In this document: one piece after another, positions 1-6,195 of the stretch
How positions within the stretch are numbered: position 1 is the first letter of the stretch
Layout of the letters: every line of letters starts with the position of its first letter
Origin: Methanosarcinales archaeon
GTDB taxonomy: Archaea > Halobacteriota > Methanosarcinia > Methanosarcinales > Methanogasteraceae
Length of the DNA: 6,962 bases
Reading direction: 5' to 3'
NCBI GenBank assembly: GCA_030672345.1
Contig: DAOVGO010000046.1
Coordinates: forward strand, 1-6,962
Translations under genes and position numbers: made by a program
Notes under the pieces: generated by a model
The model's database searches: none
Seen by the model: only the letters and a program-made list of their open reading frames with translations
Told to the model about the DNA's origin: nothing

Positions 1-210
1 GACCATGTTATCCATATAATTAGCCATCTCGTAGATCTGCGCCGGATCATATTGCGTCCAGTTGGTTTTTACTGGCCTTTTGCTATCGTATTCGAATGTC
101 CCATCCCGGATATCCTTGATGATTCCTCTCTGGTTCCTCGCCGCGCTGTTTGGAGGGCATAATATGGAATCGAGTAATAAATATGTAAATATACTGGTAC
201 ATACACTCAT
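1..210 (-). CDS. N-terminal part of an unidentified protein, cut by the window edge (possible transposase)
   Basis: An open minus-strand frame enters at an ATG at 210-208 and is still open at base 1, giving 70 codons. The first 20 or so residues are hydrophobic and AT-rich and may not be genuine. From about base 150 down the frame reads like a real protein, with segments such as RGIIKDIRDGTFEYD and KRPVKTNWTQYDPAQIYEMA. A basic start followed by an NW..Y..AQ..E pattern resembles the N-terminus of some DDE transposases, but I cannot name a family and this is only an impression. An ATG in another frame, at about 164, begins MPSKQRGEEPERN, and the residues QRG recur in the main frame. A frameshifted or decayed start is therefore possible. 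No clear ribosome-binding site was found. I am moderately sure that coding sequence exists here and unsure of its start and identity. Confidence 0.4.
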   Translation of the reverse strand, partial: MSVCTSIFTYLLLDSILCPPNSAARNQRGIIKDIRDGTFEYDSKRPVKTNWTQYDPAQIYEMANYMDNMV

Positions 211-290
211 ATAATGTATAGCTTATGCAATGTTTCCACGGTGCCCATAGACAAAAATACAATTGGGTCACGCATAGTTGTCAGAGCATT

Positions 291-443
291 CTATGGTGCC
301 GCGTGGTCGAACTTGCAGAGGTAGATCGCGAAATAATAGGACTGCTGGTCGAATAATATTGTCTCAAAGCCGATAGGTTTCATAAAATTATAATTATTGA
401 TAGCGGTATTTTTTATCAATACCCTCATCACGATTAAGATCAT
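291..443 (-). CDS. Possible small hypothetical protein (50 aa) or gene remnant
   Basis: A minus-strand frame is open from about 482 to a TAG at 293-291. The first ATG is at 443-441, and a second ATG at 383 would leave 30 residues. The C-terminal half reads MKPIGFETILFDQQSYYFAI followed by YLCKFDHAAP, which is rich in aromatic residues and looks more protein-like than typical noncoding translation. I do not recognise it. No Shine-Dalgarno sequence stands out, and the frame may be the tail of a decayed longer gene, since it stays open upstream of the ATG. An unrelated plus-strand frame is also open over part of the same stretch, which lowers confidence. Confidence 0.2.
   Translation of the reverse strand: MILIVMRVLIKNTAINNYNFMKPIGFETILFDQQSYYFAIYLCKFDHAAP
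395..423. repeat. Two overlapping inverted repeats
   Basis: TATTGATA (395-402) is the reverse complement of TATCAATA (414-421), giving an 8-bp stem with an 11-base loop. Inside and overlapping it, GGTATT (405-410) pairs with AATACC (418-423). The two stems share bases 418-421, so in RNA they would exclude each other. There is no adjacent gene start that would give them an obvious role, and in AT-rich DNA this may be chance. Confidence 0.35.
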
Positions 444-646
444 CGCCCGTCCTGAAAATTGCGGAAAAGATCGTGCGGAAGATTAGAACCGTGAGATGAT
501 CCTAACAGTCTGGAGTACTGGCGACGTGGGCGAACGTTGAGGGCTTGGGGCAGCTTTCAGTTGCTTAAAGAGTGAGACTTGAGTGGCTAAACAGAACCGG
601 CTGTGGCGGTATTGCGGCACGGCAGCACAAATCCATCCCTGCCAGG

Positions 647-2140
647 CTACAGCACGATCGACTCTCCTGTCATCTCAGCGGGCTTCGGCAGCCCAAGCAG
701 CTCAAGCATCGTTGGCGCGATATCAGCGAGTTTTCCGTCCCGGACGCCACACGCCCGGTCAGTAACCAGTATCAGCGGCACCGGGTTTGTGGTGTGTGCG
801 GTGTGCGGCGTCCCGTCCTCATCTGCCATCTCCTCTGCGTTGCCATGATCTGCTGTGATGATTGCAGATCCAGCCGACTTCTGTACCGCATCGATGACTC
901 TCCCGACGCAGAGATCAACCGTCTCCACAGCCGTTACAGCAGCCTCGAATATGCCGGTGTGCCCGACCATGTCGCAGTTCGCATAGTTCAGGATGATCAC
1001 GTCGTACGATCCGATTCGTTCGAGAACAGCATCGGTGACCTCGTACGCACTCATCTCAGGCAACAGATCGTATGTCGCCACCTTCGGAGACGGTATCAGG
1101 CAGCGGTCCTCGCCGGGGTTCGGCGTCTCAACGCCGCCATTGAAGAAGAACGTGACATGCGCATACTTCTCGGTCTCTGCGATGCGCAACTGGCGCATCC
1201 CGTGTTTTGATAGAACCTCTCCGAGCGTATTTGCGATTTCTTCCGGCGCATACGCGACATCCGCATCGATCATCGGATCGTACTCGGTCATGCACGTAAA
1301 ATAGAGGTTACCAAGCTTCCTGCGTTTGAAATGGCTGAAATCGCGGTCTGCGTCCGTGAATGCGCGGGTGATCTGGCGGGCGCGGTCCGGTCTGAAGTTG
1401 AAGAAGATGATCGAATCACCATCAGAGATCGGGGCATGACCCCTGGCACCCCTGATGACCGTGGGCAGCACGAACTCGTCGGTCTCGCCGCGCTCATAAG
1501 CGTTCGCAACAGCGCCAGTCGCGCTCTCTGCGAGTACCCCTTCGCCCGAAACAAGGGCGCGATACGCCATTTCTATCCGTTCCCAGCGGTTATCACGGTC
1601 CATTGCGTAGTATCTGCCCATAACGGTGCCTATCCGGCATCCCTTGTATCCGTCAACAGCGCTCACGTATTCAAGAGCGCTCTTCGGCGGCACATCCCTC
1701 CCGTCAAGAAACGCATGTACCACGGTGCGCACACCGTTTGCCGATGCCAGTTCGATGAGTGCAAGGAGGTGTGACAGGTGGCTATGCACGCCGCCGTCCG
1801 AGACAAGCCCCATCAGGTGGAGGCAGGAGTCACGAGTCTTCACGCGTTCGATCGCCTTTCGGAGAACCGGATTTCGAGAAAACGTCTTATCGGATATCGC
1901 CCTGTTTATGCGCGTCAAATCCTGATACACGATCCTTCCGGCACCGATGTTCAGATGTCCGACCTCAGAGTTCCCCATCTGCCCGGCTGGAAGCCCGACT
2001 GCCTCGCCTGACGCCTGAAGCGTGCAGGTCGGATATCGTTCCCGTAAGGCGTCGAGATTGGGCGTCTTCGCATGAGCGATTGCGTTGCCCCTGATAGATT
2101 CGCTCAGCCCAAATCCGTCAAGGATGATTAACATCAGCAT
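647..2140 (-). CDS. gpmI: 2,3-bisphosphoglycerate-independent phosphoglycerate mutase
   Basis: Cytoplasmic enzyme of glycolysis and gluconeogenesis that interconverts 3- and 2-phosphoglycerate using two metal ions and a phosphoserine intermediate. It is full length at 497 residues (family about 510). Visible family motifs are LDGFG with metal ligand Asp8, the nucleophile Ser58 in MGNSEVGH, SDGGVHSH (His119), DGRDVPP (147-152), FNFRPDRARQ (248-257), the lysine in ETEKYAH (about 325), NYANCDMVGHTG with Asp390 and His394, TADHGN (Asp431, His432) and HTAHT (His449). The frame remains open upstream to a TTG at 2185, and there is another ATG at 2158. I chose the ATG at 2140 because a GGGGGAG ribosome-binding site precedes it by about 6 bases and the protein then begins at the usual point. 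This start lies 23 bp inside the DUF373 gene, suggesting translational coupling. The stop is TAG. It is the bacterial-type enzyme, not the distinct archaeal ApgM. It is the last gene of the serB cluster. Confidence 0.96.
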   Translation of the reverse strand: MLMLIILDGFGLSESIRGNAIAHAKTPNLDALRERYPTCTLQASGEAVGLPAGQMGNSEVGHLNIGAGRIVYQDLTRINRAISDKTFSRNPVLRKAIERVKTRDSCLHLMGLVSDGGVHSHLSHLLALIELASANGVRTVVHAFLDGRDVPPKSALEYVSAVDGYKGCRIGTVMGRYYAMDRDNRWERIEMAYRALVSGEGVLAESATGAVANAYERGETDEFVLPTVIRGARGHAPISDGDSIIFFNFRPDRARQITRAFTDADRDFSHFKRRKLGNLYFTCMTEYDPMIDADVAYAPEEIANTLGEVLSKHGMRQLRIAETEKYAHVTFFFNGGVETPNPGEDRCLIPSPKVATYDLLPEMSAYEVTDAVLERIGSYDVIILNYANCDMVGHTGIFEAAVTAVETVDLCVGRVIDAVQKSAGSAIITADHGNAEEMADEDGTPHTAHTTNPVPLILVTDRACGVRDGKLADIAPTMLELLGLPKPAEMTGESIVL

Positions 2141-3215
2141 TTTGTGCTCCCCCGCCATAATTTCTCGATGCAACATAGATTCCAAGGAGCGCGATCACAA
2201 CCGCGCCTCCGATCGAGAGTATAAGCCGCTCTATGCCATAATCCTGATAAACTCCGGTAGTTGTAAGGATATATGCGCTTGTACTCCATAGCAGGAGTCC
2301 GATAGCAGTGACAAAGAACGGAAACGCCCATGCTCTGCCAATGGGTCTTCCTTCGAGGCGCAGATCAATGATCTTCCCGAAACCAAGAAACAATCCGGCA
2401 GCCACATACCACCAGACCGATGTCTGTATGAAGATCGTAGATAAGATGACGTATCCCGGGAAGATAGCGCCCGCGATCCCTTCCCAGCAGGCGTTTGCCC
2501 CCTGGATCGTGGCAATGATCCCGATCAGGATCGCTGCAAGATATGTGACAAAACTGATTCTACCGCGGTACAGTGACTCGGTTGCAGTTTCACGGTACTT
2601 ATCTATGGACTGCCCGACGCCAAAGCCGTTATACAGCAGATACGTCCCGACGGTGCCAAGGATGGCTGCGACTGCAAGTCCGGGGCGGTTTATCAGCAAG
2701 GATGCTGCATAAGCGATGCAAGCAAGTCCGATTGGGATAAATAGTGCACCTCTAACCTTTGGATCGGAGATAAACTCCTTGAGTAAGTAGTATGTGCTCT
2801 CTATGCTCTCGCTCTGCTTCACCCGTATCCTTTTTACAGAATTTATCTTTATCCTCGACTCGATGATCGGCAGTACCGCCTCATCCTCGGCTCCGTCCGA
2901 GACAAGGATCACGTTGTCAAATATATGCCCGCCAAGAAGATGATCGACCTGTGAAGCGATCTTGCTGTCAGAGACCACTCCGACATCGTAATCGCCGGCA
3001 ATGCTGACGATCTCTGCCTCCGATCCCGCCTCGATCAGGCGGTCATACTCCTCTATCCCGCCGAAGATGGTGTTGACGTCCGAATCCTCCGGATCTGCTA
3101 TCGCAAGTCTCGTTGCAGCCTCTATGTTCGCAGCCCTGCCGATAACCGGACTTGCGACTCCGGCTTTCCGCCCGAGATCGTCATCCCGATCCAGACACAA
3201 CACCAGGGTCTTCAT
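2118..3215 (-). CDS. DUF373 family archaeal membrane protein
   Basis: A 365-residue protein of the archaeal DUF373 family, whose function is unknown to me. The N-terminal 150 or so residues are soluble. They begin MKTLVLCLDRDDDLG and contain alternating hydrophobic strands (IVSIAGDYDVGVVSD, NVILVSDGAEDE) that look like a Rossmann-like alpha/beta fold with acidic clusters. Roughly six or seven hydrophobic segments follow, at about residues 156-175, 180-198, 220-240, 251-283 (probably two), 296-318 and 330-349, so the rest is membrane-embedded. There is no cleavable signal peptide. The gene begins 4 bp after the coiled-coil gene stop and its end overlaps gpmI, so it is almost certainly co-transcribed with both. 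No strong ribosome-binding site precedes its ATG, and coupling to the upstream gene may supply ribosomes. A sensor or transporter-like role would be speculation. Confidence 0.88.
   Translation of the reverse strand: MKTLVLCLDRDDDLGRKAGVASPVIGRAANIEAATRLAIADPEDSDVNTIFGGIEEYDRLIEAGSEAEIVSIAGDYDVGVVSDSKIASQVDHLLGGHIFDNVILVSDGAEDEAVLPIIESRIKINSVKRIRVKQSESIESTYYLLKEFISDPKVRGALFIPIGLACIAYAASLLINRPGLAVAAILGTVGTYLLYNGFGVGQSIDKYRETATESLYRGRISFVTYLAAILIGIIATIQGANACWEGIAGAIFPGYVILSTIFIQTSVWWYVAAGLFLGFGKIIDLRLEGRPIGRAWAFPFFVTAIGLLLWSTSAYILTTTGVYQDYGIERLILSIGGAVVIALLGIYVASRNYGGGAQNADVNHP
2147..2153 (-). promoter_or_regulatory. Ribosome-binding site fixing the gpmI start, inside DUF373 gene
   Basis: On the minus strand the bases GGGGGAG end 6 bases before the ATG at 2140. 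This is the only good Shine-Dalgarno match among the three candidate starts (2185 TTG, 2158 ATG, 2140 ATG). It lies within the last codons of the DUF373 gene, so translation of that gene passes over it. Confidence 0.6.
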
Positions 3216-3219
3216 AATC

Positions 3220-4077
3220 TTATAGAAGATCTGACCGCTGAAGTAACATCAGATCTTCCGTACTGATCTTCTCGCCGTGCCTGAACAGATCGTATATTGT
3301 CTCTGCTTCCTTCCTAGCCTTTATTCGTTCCACTTTCCTCTTATCCTCCCTGCCACGTTTCGAGATGCTGTTGATCATCCGATCCAGTTCTCGAATCTCT
3401 TTCTGAGTTTTGATGAATAGATGATGTCGATCGTCTGCTTCGTCCTGAATCTTCACGAACTTCTTGTGGATGCGATCCGATTTGGCTCTGATGGTCTCAC
3501 TTTCCTTGAACGCGCGGATCATCTTGTCATGATATTCCTGAGCCATATCCGCATATTCCGTGACCCTTTCGTGGCATTCGGATGCTTTCTTGCGGATATT
3601 TTCCAGTTCCTCCAGTGCCAGTTTGAGTTCGGTGTTTTTCTCGATCGCTTCCATCTTTGCCTTGTACTCACCTACCAGTGAAGTGATCTGGGTGACCAGA
3701 CCCCGTTCCTTGTCAGGGGACAACACCGTGGTTTGCTGCCTGAATTCAAGGCTCTCGATCTCTTTTTTCAGCTCGCCCACGGATGAACCTGTGATATTGC
3801 AATCCTTTTTAACTTTTGCGATTTTGGCATTGATCTCATTGGTTTTCTTGTTGTAATAATCCCGTTCCACCTTTGAATCACTCACTCTCTTGTTATACTC
3901 GTCACGTTCATGCTTATAATGCTGCGCTTTATCCATCAGCATCTTTGACATGCGGTTCAATTCGTTGCGTTGTGAAGACCACTTGTTTGATTCATTATTC
4001 AGTTCATTGCGTTTATTTCTAAACTCTTCGAGTTCTTTTACAAGTATCGCTCTTTTATCCTGTAGCTCTTTCAACAT
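3220..4077 (-). CDS. Archaeal coiled-coil protein (COG1340-like)
   Basis: A 285-residue, strongly charged protein made almost entirely of heptad-like Lys/Glu/Arg/Leu sequence, predicted as one long or two antiparallel coiled coils from about residue 1 to 255. It contains no transmembrane segment, signal peptide or cysteine-pair metal site. The C-terminus ends with a short distinct segment, FRHGEKISTEDLMLLQ, which I recall as typical of the uncharacterised archaeal coiled-coil family COG1340. These proteins superficially resemble SMC or Rad50 coils, but no ATPase or hinge motif is present. The start overlaps the serB stop by 7 bp, and an AGGAGG ribosome-binding site lies 11 bases upstream of the ATG. 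The gene is AT-richer than its neighbours, explained at least partly by its lysine and asparagine content. Function unknown. A scaffold or structural role is inference from shape alone. Confidence 0.85.
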   Translation of the reverse strand: MLKELQDKRAILVKELEEFRNKRNELNNESNKWSSQRNELNRMSKMLMDKAQHYKHERDEYNKRVSDSKVERDYYNKKTNEINAKIAKVKKDCNITGSSVGELKKEIESLEFRQQTTVLSPDKERGLVTQITSLVGEYKAKMEAIEKNTELKLALEELENIRKKASECHERVTEYADMAQEYHDKMIRAFKESETIRAKSDRIHKKFVKIQDEADDRHHLFIKTQKEIRELDRMINSISKRGREDKRKVERIKARKEAETIYDLFRHGEKISTEDLMLLQRSDLL

Positions 4078-4757
4078 TTGCTCGGTATCCTCCTATTCTG
4101 GCGTAGTGTTCGCACTGTATTCATCTGTGCTACATCCCGGATGATCGGAATGACTGCTCTTAAGTTCTTTTGATCGACTACTGCGTCTGCATACTGCTTC
4201 AGGACCGGTTTTGCACGAAATGCGATCGAATATCCGGATTCTCTGAATAGATGGATGTCGTTTGCACCATCGCCGATTGCAATACACTCATGCGGATCGA
4301 TCCCGCATTCGCGAGAGAGTTGTTCGAGTGCGTGCGCCTTTGAGTCAGTCTCGGTCAGGTCCCCTACAACCTCTCCTGTGAACACACCGTCGTTCGTAGC
4401 CAGATCATTGGCGATTACGTGATCGATGCCGAGCAAACCTCCGATGTGCCGTGCAGAGATCATGAAACCGCAGGTGATCATGGCAGTCGTAAGTCCCATC
4501 TCCTTGACCGCGTCCACCAGTTCCTTTGCACCGGGCATCAGCGGGAGCCGGTCTACAACGGCGTTTGCACGCTCGATCCTAAGCCCCTTGAGCAGACCGA
4601 CACGCCTGCGGAGCGCTTCACCGTAATCGAGTTCTCCGTTCATAGCCTGCCTCGTGATCTCGGCAACCTGATCACCAACACCGGCTATGGCAGCAAGCTC
4701 GTCGATAGTCTCGGCATCTATGAGCGTGCTGTCCATATCAAAAACGACCATCTTCAT
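4071..4757 (-). CDS. serB: Phosphoserine phosphatase (HAD superfamily)
   Basis: Cytoplasmic, Mg-dependent enzyme that hydrolyses O-phosphoserine to serine, the last step of the phosphorylated serine pathway from 3-phosphoglycerate. The 228 residues match the length of short archaeal SerB without an ACT domain. HAD motif I is DMDST with nucleophile Asp7 and acid/base Asp9. Motif II is TCGF (Thr95) where the family usually has SGGF. The motif III lysine is Lys140 in TDSKAHAL, and motif IV is GDGANDIHLF with Asp163 and Asp167. The cap-domain segment around DYGEALRRRVGLLKGL (44-59) is typical. The C-terminus extends about 30 residues past the core. This is the first gene of a four-gene cluster, with a 114-bp gap upstream and only a weak GAGATGA ribosome-binding site. 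A second ATG two codons in is possible. Assignment is firm at family level; related HAD phosphatases with other substrates cannot be fully excluded. Confidence 0.92.
   Translation of the reverse strand: MKMVVFDMDSTLIDAETIDELAAIAGVGDQVAEITRQAMNGELDYGEALRRRVGLLKGLRIERANAVVDRLPLMPGAKELVDAVKEMGLTTAMITCGFMISARHIGGLLGIDHVIANDLATNDGVFTGEVVGDLTETDSKAHALEQLSRECGIDPHECIAIGDGANDIHLFRESGYSIAFRAKPVLKQYADAVVDQKNLRAVIPIIRDVAQMNTVRTLRQNRRIPSKC
4089..4094 (-). promoter_or_regulatory. Strong ribosome-binding site for the coiled-coil gene, inside serB
   Basis: A full AGGAGG on the minus strand lies 11 bases before the ATG at 4077, within the last codons of serB. This is the best Shine-Dalgarno match in the cluster. 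Together with the 7-bp gene overlap it suggests that the coiled-coil protein is made at a high, coupled rate. Confidence 0.55.
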
Positions 4758-4819
4758 CGCGTCATCTCGTTCATATCAGTTACAGTCGCGTCCTGTATGC
4801 ACAAAGTTATCCGTACATC

Positions 4820-4828
4820 TACTTAAAT
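4820..4828 (-). promoter_or_regulatory. Possible archaeal TATA box for the serB cluster
   Basis: In the 114-bp gap before serB the minus strand reads ATTTAAGTA, the most TATA-like sequence there. Initiation about 25 bases downstream would give a leader of around 40 bases before the serB ATG at 4757. The bases before it are not a clear purine-rich BRE, so this is a tentative call. Confidence 0.3.
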
Positions 4829-4857
4829 GTTCATTATGGTTTTTGGGGTTCGTCCGG

Positions 4858-4878
4858 ATATATCAGATATATCAGATA
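4858..4878. repeat. Short 9-bp tandem repeat at the 3' end of mptG
   Basis: ATATATCAG occurs twice in direct succession (4858-4866 and 4867-4875), followed by ATA and then degenerate copies (CCAGATA, CCAGAAATATC). It overlaps the mptG stop codon at 4874-4872, and the repeats form part of the last codons of the protein (ISGVSGI). A related 9-bp tandem lies just before the mptG start at 5880-5897. Confidence 0.5.
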
Positions 4879-5876
4879 CCAGATACGCCAGAAATATCGG
4901 CACCCGAATTGCTTGCATGGGTGATGATGCTGCAGCCGCCAATCGTCTCGTCCAGAAACTCCCGTGCAAGGCGCACCGCATGGCTCGCGTCCCTCTTGTT
5001 ATCGGTTATGCCATACACCACCGGTCCGAATGAACTCATTCCGGCACCGCACGTGTTTTCTTGCATAAGTTCGATTATCCGCGGGATTTCGGGTCGCTGA
5101 AGTGAGATCTCGCGTCTCTTAAACCCGGTCTTCTGTATTCTGTTTATGGAATCTCCGAATGACTCGATATCTTCCTCAACCACTGCCGGAAGCGTCTCCA
5201 GGAGGATGATATGCGAGAGTTCCTGCACCTCAGAGAGCGGGATTGGGCACTCCTGCCCGAAGATGTCCACCTCGTTGTCGTTATGCGCACCTCTTGCATC
5301 AGGGATCGCAAGCACGATCTCCCAGTCAGGGAACGGACGCTGGAAGAGAATCGGGGCTGGCGGCGATTTCGATGCCGCGGACGGCTTGAAGGCTCCTTTC
5401 TCGCTGAACTTGTGCCCGCCATCGAGGATGAAACCGCCGCTTTCGAACGATGCGACACCGATCCCGGATGTCCCGCCGCGTCCGACCCTGATTGCGATAT
5501 CACGCACGCTCAAGCCCAGATCGTACAGATGGTTAACCGCCATGCCCGCGGCAAGCGCAGCTTGCGTCCCTGAGCCGAGTCCAACATGCGGAGGGGCGTC
5601 ATGCTTGATATGGATCCGGATGCCGCCTCTACCTCCACCTGCGCCCCCGTCCGGGAGAAGCGCGAGAGCACTCTCACCCATCCGCTTGGCATGAGCCGAT
5701 CCGCCAGCAGCCTCGCTGGTTACCACAACCTCGCCCGGCGTGTCTAACCGATCTGCGATGATGCGGAAACCGGGCTCCTTGATCGTCAGTCCGATTCCGC
5801 CGTCCACGCGCCCGATCGACGCATTGAGATCGATCAGCGCGATATGAAGACGCGAGGGTGTTGTGATTTCGATCAT
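4872..5876 (-). CDS. mptG: Beta-ribofuranosylaminobenzene 5'-phosphate synthase
   Basis: Cytoplasmic enzyme that condenses 4-aminobenzoate with phosphoribosyl pyrophosphate, releasing CO2 and pyrophosphate. This is the first committed step joining the pterin and arylamine branches of tetrahydromethanopterin synthesis, the C1 carrier of methanogens and relatives. The 334 residues match the family length. Family signatures are PSRLHIALIDLN (7-18), GRVDGGIGL (22-30), the GHMP-kinase-like glycine-rich loop PPHVGLGSGTQAALA (95-109), the segment VGRGGTSGIGVASFESGGF (131-149), and near the C-terminus GAGMSSFGPVVYGIT and GGCSIITHASNSG. The last 7 residues are encoded by a short repeat and are probably dispensable. 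The start ATG lies only 16 bp after the upstream dockerin stop, with no Shine-Dalgarno match in between. It may be read with upstream genes or leaderless from a promoter I could not identify. A 114-bp gap separates it from serB. Confidence 0.95.
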   Translation of the reverse strand: MIEITTPSRLHIALIDLNASIGRVDGGIGLTIKEPGFRIIADRLDTPGEVVVTSEAAGGSAHAKRMGESALALLPDGGAGGGRGGIRIHIKHDAPPHVGLGSGTQAALAAGMAVNHLYDLGLSVRDIAIRVGRGGTSGIGVASFESGGFILDGGHKFSEKGAFKPSAASKSPPAPILFQRPFPDWEIVLAIPDARGAHNDNEVDIFGQECPIPLSEVQELSHIILLETLPAVVEEDIESFGDSINRIQKTGFKRREISLQRPEIPRIIELMQENTCGAGMSSFGPVVYGITDNKRDASHAVRLAREFLDETIGGCSIITHASNSGADISGVSGI

Positions 5877-5879
5877 GGG

Positions 5880-5897
5880 TATGTCAGATATGTCAGG
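5880..5897. repeat. Short 9-bp tandem repeat directly upstream of mptG
   Basis: TATGTCAGA (5880-5888) is followed immediately by TATGTCAGG (5889-5897). It fills the space between the dockerin stop codon and the mptG start. It matches the ATATATCAG tandem at the other end of mptG in period and in the core CAG/TCAGA. Confidence 0.45.
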
Positions 5898-6117
5898 GTA
5901 ACTCTATCGTGCCGGCTGTGGCTTGCAGGATCATGAGCGCGTCGAGGGAGGTGACGCGGTCGTCGCCGCTCACATCAGCGGCGGCGAGTGTTGTGGCGTC
6001 GCACGAGGCGGACCCGCCGGCTGCGATTGTAAGCGCGATCACGGCGTCTGCGGGGGTGATTTTGTTGTCGCCATTGAGGTCGCCTTTCTGCGGCGGAGTG
6101 TCGCTCCACGGACGCAT
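5893..6117 (-). CDS. Orphan type I dockerin module, probably a gene remnant
   Basis: The 74 codons encode almost only a dockerin type I domain, a calcium-binding module that docks secreted proteins to cohesins. It has two EF-hand-like repeats: GDLNGDNKITPAD with ligands Asp13, Asn15, Asp17 and Asp24, and ADVSGDDRVTSLD with Asp48, Ser50, Asp52 and Asp59. Each is followed by a hydrophobic helix (ALTIAAGG, LMILQATAG). There is no signal peptide or catalytic domain and no ribosome-binding site before the ATG, so it is unlikely to work as it stands. The same frame is open back to 6195, reading FGAAYADMRPWSD just before the ATG, where it meets the TGA of the zinc-finger gene. It therefore looks like the C-terminus of a dockerin protein that has lost its front. 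A near-identical second repeat lies at 6962-6859. The dockerin call is firm; status as a functional gene is doubtful. Confidence 0.7.
   Translation of the reverse strand: MRPWSDTPPQKGDLNGDNKITPADAVIALTIAAGGSASCDATTLAAADVSGDDRVTSLDALMILQATAGTIELP
5923..5999 (-). repeat. Dockerin-coding direct repeat, copy A
   Basis: This 77-bp stretch matches 6886-6962 at 68 of 77 positions in my hand alignment, in the same orientation. It encodes the second calcium-binding repeat of the dockerin. Eight of the nine differences are synonymous; the ninth gives Asp instead of Asn. Confidence 0.8.
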
Positions 6118-6195
6118 GTCTGCGTAAGCAGCGCCGAAGGCAGCGGGTATCTGCCGATGCTTCCGCCGCCGGGGATCATACGGGCAGCAAGCGGG

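Larger units (their letters stand above)
211..646. other. Gene-poor, AT-rich stretch downstream of gpmI
   Basis: About 430 bases lie between the gpmI stop codon and the left-edge reading frame. Bases 160-420 are clearly richer in A and T than the rest of the window. I see a possible 50-codon minus-strand ORF (443-291) and a pair of overlapping inverted repeats (395-423). Just past the gpmI stop there is a weak GGCAG/CTGCC inverted repeat (621-625 with 639-643) with no T-tract after it on the minus strand. I found no tRNA-like fold, CRISPR repeat or convincing terminator. The region could be remodelled flanking DNA next to a mobile element, but that is inference. Confidence 0.5.

Noticed and set aside
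290..350. tRNA-like segment
   Set aside because: A GTGGTCGAACTTGC stretch resembles part of a T-arm, but no acceptor or anticodon stem can be built around it.
621..639. GGCAG/CTGCC inverted repeat after gpmI as a terminator
   Set aside because: The stem is only 5 bp with a 13-base loop, and no T-run follows on the minus strand.
647..649. TAG of gpmI as a pyrrolysine codon
   Set aside because: The protein is already full length with a normal C-terminus at this codon, so it is an ordinary stop.
572..1210. Long plus-strand frame of 212 codons
   Set aside because: It lies antisense over the 3' half of gpmI, whose family motifs are unmistakable. Its translation is arginine- and histidine-rich without any domain pattern.
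2141..2185. Upstream extension of GpmI from a TTG or an earlier ATG
   Set aside because: Neither earlier start has a ribosome-binding site, and the added residues have no counterpart in the family. The ATG at 2140 has GGGGGAG well placed.
5146..5694. Plus-strand frame of 182 codons
   Set aside because: It is antisense to mptG, and its proline- and serine-rich composition is what one expects from the complement of a GC-rich gene.
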